Assembly (NCBI RefSeq): GCF_000003605.2
Contig: NW_003122921.1
Coordinates: 190,132-204,352, forward strand
Length of the DNA: 14,221 nt
Direction of reading: 5' to 3'
DNA from: Saccoglossus kowalevskii
Taxonomy: Eukaryota; Hemichordata; Enteropneusta; Harrimaniidae
Shown: piece after piece, positions 9,241 through 14,221 of the stretch
Layout: each line of letters begins with the position of its first letter
Numbering within the stretch: position 1 is the first letter of the stretch
Program-made: the position numbers and the translations under genes
The notes under the pieces: model-generated
The model's input: the letters and a program-made list of their open reading frames with translations, nothing else
What the model was told of the DNA's origin: nothing
Databases searched by the model: none

Positions 9241-11721
9241 TTGTATATGTGCAGGAAATGTAAGGAACTTCCAGTTTTAAAGAATACCATATGAATGTAA
9301 AAAAAAGAATGATATAATCACATTACGTTATAATCTCACAAATTTAATAGAGAAAAGCCAGCAAAAAATCTACAACAAATCTGAGAAGGAAATAATATTT
9401 TGAAGTATTTTAACATCTCTCCCTCCAATATTGATAATGGTCACGTCATAAATCAGCACAGAATAAATATTATTAGTAGTGAAAAAATACACTAACATCA
9501 TTTTGGAATACAGCTGTTACTCAAATCATAGTTTTTTGTTTTCCCAGAGTTAATCTAATGACAACCTCATGTTGAATTACTTTACTGTTGGACTATTGCC
9601 TTATAGTTCCAATGTTGTATGGACACATTTAGCATAATCTAGACTCTGATAACAACAGTGAATTAGCCAAGTATATATTGACGGAAACCTGTCACTGTTG
9701 TACTATACTATACAGTTGGCAGTCATATAAAAAGAGGAGTTCTTCATTTCATTCCAAATAAAAATTGAATTAAAATAAACAACAATCGAACTTGTTATTG
9801 CAGTAGTAATTGTTGCTCTCCTACTATAATTTTTATTCAAATAATCTGATTTGTTTTCTCTTGTTTTGAAAAGGATGTAGATTTGTTATTACCAACCATG
9901 TTGAAGAATCACAATTCCAGTGTTTCTGACAGCATTCTGTACTATTTTGCATACCAGACTTCAGAACGGTTATCGAGAATTTTCAATAATGGAAAAATTG
10001 CATTCACTGACAATTTAGGTCACATATTGTTTGCAAATACTATGTTATTTTGTGTAACCTGAGAAGAACACAGAATATAATTGATATGCACAATAGTTGA
10101 AACATTGTCATACTATTTCACTCATCAGTTGACGCGTGATTTATACAGTGATTCACATAATGGTTGTTTGCCCAGAAACAATTCATCATAGAAGTTGTAA
10201 ATATACAGCATTATATGCTCTCTCTATTGCTTTGCACAGAGCAAAAGCAAACAACCACGACATGCCTCAAATCTGACTCACATACATTGAAATTGCACAG
10301 ACAATGTGGTCAGATGGGACTGACATGACATATTCAAATGCTGACCGTTAGTTATAAAGAGTTCACCCAGGGTTACCTCTGGCTAAAGGCCATCTCAGCA
10401 CCATCTGATGGTAATACCAGCATGACATCAATATAATGACCTCAATGGCGGACATTAACTATTGTCATCAAAATAAACCTTCACACATGTATGCATGCAT
10501 GACATTGTCTTACTAAGTGCAATTTTATCAACCTACATTTGGATCAACATAAACAACCGCTTATTGCGGATTATTCAGCTGGCCTAGGAGGTCACATGAC
10601 AAGACATTATTAGCTATGAATTATATTTTATTTGAACTGAAAATAAACAATCACAGCTACATTATGGGGTGTCATACGGTTCAGTAAATTATTTATATTA
10701 ATCCCAATGTTGAATTATTCCAAAATAAATACATCAAACGGGAGATGTGATCCCATAATGCATTGTATAGTATAAGTGCGCAGTAGAATGCTCAGTAGTA
10801 CAACATTTGCATTCAAATCAAACTGTTGTGAAAGTTGATTATTTATAAATAACCATCTTATTCTCATTGTTGTATATAATAAGCTTAAATCGTAGTACAT
10901 ATAAATATAAACACAGAAGGCGCCCCATAGCTTGTATGGGTCAACTTTGACAATATCCACTCATGGTTAGCATACATTCTTTCGTTTTTTAATATTACCT
11001 ACGGCTATTCTGTAAGAAAAAACTATTATTGTGATTTTTGATGTAACTGTTGAACGTTTTGAATCCTCAGTACAGCTTTGTTAAAAATATTTCACTAGTT
11101 ACACAGCTCGCCACTTTTTTGTTGAGTAACTCAATGAAAAATGAATTGACTACAAATCATTAAATGCGTGTAAATTATTTAAATGTAAATGCTATTATGA
11201 ACATTAAATGGATATAACTAAAAAATAACAAATATAGAATGGGAACAAAATTTAGTTTCTGTCTATATGCATCCGGTTAATAAAAGCGGGTATAATAGCA
11301 TTAAGGGACAATCGCATTTGTAACCTGTGTAACTGGAATATGATCAGACTTTTTTTTACTGTAATCATCAATCACCTCTAAGTCTGGGGGAAATGTCTGT
11401 AATGCTTTGTTTATGTATGCCTCTAATCATCAAGGCTTCAGTAATTAATGATTTATTTCCGTGTCATTTTATTTCTGTTCACTGTCTAGCACAGTTCGTT
11501 TTTTACATTTTAAAAATTGTTTTTGTTTGTTTGGATTGTATTCCGCAACCGGTATTGTGCACGTTCCAAATACAATATACGATTATCTATAACTGGTTGA
11601 AAGTTTGACCATGGTGTTTATAACTATGTATGTAATTACGTGCATTCGTGTGATGTGTTGCAGTGCGTTTCTGTGACGTGTACGTTGCTTTATCCGAAAT
11701 GGACATTAGAAATAATTGTTT
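9241..11721. other. Long non-coding stretch upstream of the receptor
   Basis: About 2.5 kb without a recognisable coding region. Small features are a TGTATGCATGCATGAC palindromic run near 10487, an 'ATGGCGG' motif near 10446, and several AT-rich frames of 60-81 codons without motifs. The 5' untranslated exon or promoter of the receptor may lie here, but I cannot locate it. Confidence 0.5.
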
Positions 11722-11722
11722 G

Positions 11723-11743
11723 TGTTCTATCTTCATTCACTAG
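11723..11743 (+). other. Candidate 3' splice acceptor before the receptor exon
   Basis: TGTTCTATCTTCATT followed by CACTAG gives a pyrimidine-rich tract ending in AG at 11742-11743. If used, the receptor's coding exon would carry about 76 bases of 5' untranslated sequence, with an intron wholly within the 5' UTR. This is inferred from consensus only. Confidence 0.35.
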
Positions 11744-11819
11744 AGCTACGCGTGAAAGCTGGACATCGCAGACGGTAAAGAGAATATAGTTGTAGTACAC
11801 GGACTTTCATCTCTACCTA

Positions 11820-12791
11820 ATGGCTATCATCACAGTCTTCATTCTTGTTCTATCTTCATTAATTATAGGTTCAAATATTCTTAACGTGATTGTTTTAAAA
11901 TCCACCAAGACACTGCCATTGAATTCTCGCTACTTTATGGTGTCACTAGCCATTGCTGATATTGGAGTTGGTATTCAAACAACATTTGCTATACACCCAT
12001 CAATTACTGAGTGCTGGTCGTACGGTGATGTTGCATGTAGGCTTACAGGTGGATTGCAGTTTATGTTATGCGGTATTTCAATACACTCGCTCTGGGCGAT
12101 CAGCATAGAACGCTACCTTGCCATAAACTATCCACTCCGTTATCCATTTTACGTGACGACTCACCGCTGTTACATTTGCATAGCCCTTATATGGACAGTG
12201 AACTTGGCATGGGTGACGCTGTTGGTGAGTCGTACAGACCCAAGTCATTACAGCTACGGGGAGGGGGTCTACGTGTGTCTACCGCAGTGTAACGATCCAG
12301 AGTGCGCCCGGTTTAACGCCATTGGTGCAACAGTATTTGGCATTATCCCGGAAACAACCATGATACTTATATATAGTAAGATCATGTACGTTTCTTGGAA
12401 GCACAACAGAATGATAGCCCATCGAGAGATAATAACCAGCGCCCTCTCTACCAATACCAATGGTATATTATTTCCTGAGAGAAGCAAGACTAAGAGGAAA
12501 TTTCGATCTGCTAAACTATCATGTGTGGTGACTGGAGCCTTCCTGGTTGCGTGGGCTCCGTTTGTTACTTGGAGAATGTACGCAAGTATGTCTTCAGCGC
12601 CTGTGCCATCAGAAATGAAATTTGTTTTTACATGGTTAGCATTTTCAAACAGTTTGTGGAATTTTCTGATTTACAGCGCTATGAGCACTGCTTTCCGTAA
12701 CAATCTTTCACGAATAATCATGGCGGGTTGTTTGAGAAAAACATTTGTAGAACCATTGATGTCAACAAGCATGTCTTATGATCCCACATAA
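11820..12791 (+). CDS. Class A (rhodopsin-like) orphan G-protein-coupled receptor, single exon
   Basis: This is a 323-residue seven-helix plasma-membrane receptor expected to signal through heterotrimeric G proteins; the ligand is unknown. Helices fall near residues 3-27, 36-60, 70-104, 115-137, 165-192, 230-257 and 265-288. Class A landmarks are N19 (1.50), LAIAD with D47 (2.50), C73 (3.25) with ECL2 cysteines 153/157/162, E97-R98-Y99, W125 (4.50), P177 (5.50), Y185 (5.58), AWAP with W245-P247, N281-F282-x-x-Y285, and helix-8 F292. Spacings N1.50-D2.50 and R3.50-W4.50 equal those of the beta-2 adrenergic receptor. Oddities: Q80 replaces the amine-binding Asp3.32, F282 replaces Pro7.50, A244 replaces Cys6.47, and there is almost no extracellular N-terminus. 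The ATG is supported by an in-frame TAG nine codons upstream (11793-11795). The length is compact but complete. Family certain; subfamily and ligand not. Confidence 0.95.
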   Translation: MAIITVFILVLSSLIIGSNILNVIVLKSTKTLPLNSRYFMVSLAIADIGVGIQTTFAIHPSITECWSYGDVACRLTGGLQFMLCGISIHSLWAISIERYLAINYPLRYPFYVTTHRCYICIALIWTVNLAWVTLLVSRTDPSHYSYGEGVYVCLPQCNDPECARFNAIGATVFGIIPETTMILIYSKIMYVSWKHNRMIAHREIITSALSTNTNGILFPERSKTKRKFRSAKLSCVVTGAFLVAWAPFVTWRMYASMSSAPVPSEMKFVFTWLAFSNSLWNFLIYSAMSTAFRNNLSRIIMAGCLRKTFVEPLMSTSMSYDPT

Positions 12792-13006
12792 GAGAACCAA
12801 TGAGAGAATCGAGTTAATGTTATTATGATGGATTCTGCAGACCAACAGTGTTAACCTTGTGAAAGGCCGTGCATATGCCACGGTATTTAAAGCAGTAAAG
12901 ATCGTCAAATAACTTAGCGCTGACGATTACACGTATATAAATATTTTTTTTTACTAATGGAAAGTTAACTGAGAGTCATGGAAGTTAAAGGTAGTGTTCT
13001 TCGCGC
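12792..13006 (+). other. Probable 3' untranslated region of the receptor
   Basis: AT-rich sequence follows the TAA stop. It contains a 7-bp hairpin (ATCGTCA 12901-12907, TGACGAT 12921-12927) and a T-run near 12945. No canonical AATAAA is present before the promoter-like module at 13007; the first canonical signals are at 13461-13466 and 13489-13494. The transcript end is therefore uncertain. Confidence 0.4.
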
Positions 13007-13049
13007 CACGCATGCGCGAGATATGGGGCTCATATAAACAAAGATGGCG
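13007..13049 (+). promoter_or_regulatory. Promoter-like module 1: NRF1-like site, TATA-like box, YY1-like site
   Basis: CACGCATGCGCGAG (13007-13020) matches the palindromic NRF1 motif. CATATAAAC (13031-13039) is TATA-like. AAGATGGCG (13041-13049) matches the YY1 consensus, which in many animal promoters overlaps a start codon. Here the embedded ATG at 13044 opens a frame of only 27 codons, ending in TGA at 13125-13127, with no strong donor inside it (the best is GAG-GTTACA near 13089). A second ATG at 13128 opens 45 codons to 13265. Neither product is recognisable. The module may be a minor promoter, or part of a mobile element carrying promoter motifs. Confidence 0.4.
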
Positions 13050-13558
13050 ATTTTGAATGTTGCGCACACCAACCAGTACAAACAGAGAGGTTACAAAGCT
13101 TTAATTTTGTATTTTTTGGTGATTTGAATGTTTCACCGACGGTTATTAGTGCAAGTGGCGCCCAGGACAAAACTCGTACTTGTGAATTCATTAGAAAAGC
13201 GTACTGGATTGTGGGAAAATCAATGTTTATCAACACAAATGTACGATTTTACAGTAGTCTGCTGAAGGTTAACCAATGGTCAATGGAATATTTTAAAATA
13301 ATGATCAAATATTTCTACGTTCCAAAGTTGGATTAGATTTTTCAGGAGAAGTGAAAGAATGAATTGTTATATCCATAATCTATAGGATGGAATGGTACCG
13401 CAGTATTTATTTTCCGAGATGAGAAGACATGAGCATGCATTCACAGATGTAAATATATATAATAAAAGTTAGTTAACTCTAAAACGGAAATAAATTTTCC
13501 TGACAATAGTTATAACATTCCTGTATGTATATGATGTTACATGTATGTTGTTCTGTCA
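13050..13558. other. Stretch between the two promoter-like modules
   Basis: Open frames of 45-70 codons occur on the plus strand over 13124-13336 in a locally less AT-rich patch, without domains. AATAAA signals at 13461-13466 and 13489-13494 could end a transcript coming from the left, possibly the receptor's. A chance open frame or a decayed first exon belonging to module 1 cannot be separated from sequence alone. Confidence 0.35.
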
Positions 13559-13604
13559 TTGTGCGCATGCGTAATGAAAATGCGTTCCATGTGGCAGCCA
13601 TCTT
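13559..13604 (+). promoter_or_regulatory. Promoter-like module 2: NRF1-like site and YY1-like site
   Basis: TGTGCGCATGCGTAA (13560-13574) contains a near-perfect NRF1 palindrome. GGCAGCCATCTTG (13594-13606 region, core GCCATCTT at 13597-13604) is the reverse complement of the YY1 consensus CAAGATGGCTGCC. Together they are typical of TATA-less housekeeping promoters in animals. The module lies about 45 bases before the exon at 13650. The YY1 site points to the minus strand, where ATGGCTGCCACA would open a 40-codon frame (13601-13479) in good Kozak context, so a bidirectional promoter is possible. Confidence 0.55.
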
Positions 13605-13649
13605 GTGTTCGTGTGTCGTTGTCGTAGTCAGACGCTCAAAGAGACAGAG

Positions 13650-13750
13650 ATGCAGAGATGGCGTTACTGGAATAAATTGGTGTCTTTTGATGAAGAACAA
13701 ATGCAGTTCTACGTAGCCAATGGGGTACTCATGAATGCCGAATGGTCGTA
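13650..13750 (+). CDS. Candidate first coding exon of an unrecognised gene (partial)
   Basis: An ATG at 13650 opens 33 complete codons plus two bases and runs exactly into GTAAGT at 13751-13756, a consensus splice donor. Without splicing the next codon would be a TAG made by the exon's final TA plus the donor's G, so splicing would avoid the stop. The residues (MQRWRYWNKL, then SFDEEQMQFYVANGV) are aromatic-rich and well mixed, unlike the chance frames around them. The frame has a TGA upstream near 13574 and no earlier in-frame ATG, which supports this start. The NRF1/YY1 module just upstream fits a transcription start near 13600 and a short 5' UTR. The rest of the gene would lie beyond the right edge. 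I do not recognise the protein; an internal exon entered at a CGTAG or GTCAG acceptor near 13626-13630 is the alternative. Confidence 0.5.
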
Positions 13751-13756
13751 GTAAGT
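13751..13756 (+). other. Consensus 5' splice donor GTAAGT
   Basis: GTAAGT follows TCGTA at the end of the open frame from 13650. It is a full match to the +1 to +6 donor consensus and places the intron after the second base of codon 34. Confidence 0.5.
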
Positions 13757-13795
13757 TGTCTTGGAGCAAAGAATTAAGTATACTCAACGTACTAT

Positions 13796-14221
13796 AATAA
13801 TTATAATAATAATAGTAATTTATTTATTTCTCTTTGCTTCCTCCGATAGAGGTATGAGAGAACTAAATAATATACATTACATAATACAAACGAAAAAAGC
13901 ATGTACATGGAAGCGTCACACGAAATATATTTATAAATTAGAAGAAATGCATAATAAGGCACCAGCCCAAAATTACAAAAAGCAAGTAAATAAATAAACA
14001 TACATGGCACTGAATCGGTGGTCAGAAATGACCTGGCTGAATTAAAAACCGCTTCATTATGTCTTTACAGAATCTAGAAAGATTTAACAACTCCAATTCA
14101 TTAGATGTGTTAAAAAGCCGATACAATTTTAAAGTATTAGGTCTAATTCTATGATATGATTTCAAAAATCTCTCCCGTTCTTTACTCAGGGCCAGACACT
14201 CAAAGATATAGTGAAATTCAT
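13796..14221 (-). mobile_element. 3' end of a non-LTR (LINE) retrotransposon, running off the right edge
   Basis: Read on the minus strand, the element shows the C-terminal 65 codons of its ORF (14219 down to the TGA at 14022-14024), about 210 bases of 3' UTR, then an ATT/AAAT-rich tail at about 13796-13835. The tail, AAATAAATAAATT then TATTATTATTATAATTATTATAG, is the microsatellite-like 3' end typical of several LINE clades. The insertion lies in the predicted first intron of the gene starting at 13650, in antisense orientation. The 5' part and any target-site duplication are outside the window. Confidence 0.85.
14022..14221 (-). CDS. LINE reverse-transcriptase ORF, C-terminal end (partial)
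   Basis: The visible residues start EFHYIFECLALSKERERFLK and continue through SYHRIRPNTLKLYRLF to a C-terminus ending QPGHF. This matches the C-terminal tail of the endonuclease/reverse-transcriptase protein of LINEs. That tail has a D/E-E-x-H-x-x-x-x-C motif, then R-x-x-x-x-x-x-Y and a helical segment with a conserved small-residue plus LxxLxxF pattern. The H and C of the motif fall 5 residues apart (His3, Cys8 of the visible part). There are no frameshifts or stops in 65 codons, so the copy is fairly young or only mildly decayed. The endonuclease and RT catalytic domains lie outside the window. The clade cannot be fixed from this piece; RTE-, CR1- or Jockey-like are all possible. Confidence 0.85.
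   Translation of the reverse strand, partial: EFHYIFECLALSKERERFLKSYHRIRPNTLKLYRLFNTSNELELLNLSRFCKDIMKRFLIQPGHF

Noticed and set aside
11393-11608. 71-codon plus-strand hydrophobic frame upstream of the receptor as an N-terminal exon
   Set aside because: It starts at an ATG and is hydrophobic and cysteine-rich, but it ends at a stop without a good donor. The receptor already has a complete TM1, and an in-frame TAG separates the receptor start from upstream sequence.
12068-12487. Open frames overlapping the receptor (12068-12292 plus strand; 12269-12487 minus strand)
   Set aside because: They are shadows of the receptor coding sequence in other frames and have no motifs of their own.
13479-13787. 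102-codon minus-strand frame opposite the candidate exon at 13650
   Set aside because: It begins at a TTG, not ATG, and is antisense to the better-supported exon. Only its internal ATG at 13601 (next to the YY1-like site) is kept in mind as a possible bidirectional start.
13801-14010. Open frames on both strands across the LINE 3' UTR
   Set aside because: They lie beyond the stop of the LINE ORF, in its untranslated tail, and are not coding.

Overview
The window looks like nuclear DNA from an invertebrate animal. It is AT-rich and gene-poor. The one long reading frame is an animal seven-transmembrane receptor. There are AATAAA polyadenylation signals, a GTAAGT splice donor, paired NRF1-like/YY1-like promoter motifs, a non-LTR retrotransposon 3' end and a decayed tRNA-like sequence. 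There is no sign of operons, ribosome binding sites or a bacterial, organellar or viral layout. I cannot name the phylum; a marine invertebrate such as a mollusc, brachiopod, hemichordate or cnidarian would fit.

Layout. Positions 1-160 are low-complexity AT repeats with a 20-bp tandem duplication. Positions 640-1015 are a CpG-dense patch around a TCTCGCGAGA palindrome, a promoter candidate with no gene I can attach. From about 1016 to 11740 the sequence is essentially non-coding. Within it I see one modest ORF (3053-3217), a hairpin (3426-3449), a roughly 158-bp pair of inverted arms carrying NRF1-like cores (7152-7309), a short minus-strand CxxC reading frame (7468-7590), a LINE reverse-transcriptase relic (7797-7910), a tRNA-like SINE head (8403-8489, minus strand) and a GC-richer patch (9161-9240).

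The right-hand 2.5 kb holds the real genes. An apparently single-exon class A GPCR of 323 residues occupies 11820-12791. It keeps most of the class A landmarks but lacks the amine-binding Asp3.32 and Pro7.50 of NPxxY. Two promoter-like modules with NRF1-like and YY1-like motifs follow (13007-13049 and 13560-13604). The second sits about 45 bases before a short coding exon (13650-13750) that ends on a GTAAGT donor, so a new plus-strand gene probably begins here and leaves the window on the right. The first intron of that gene would hold a minus-strand LINE whose last 65 ORF residues and 3' tail are visible (about 13796-14221).

The receptor and the gene starting at 13650 lie on the same strand, but nothing shows that they are functionally linked. 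I found no coherent novel multi-gene system. The most useful leads are the receptor's unusual residues, the unannotated first exon with its promoter, and the inverted arms at 7152-7309.
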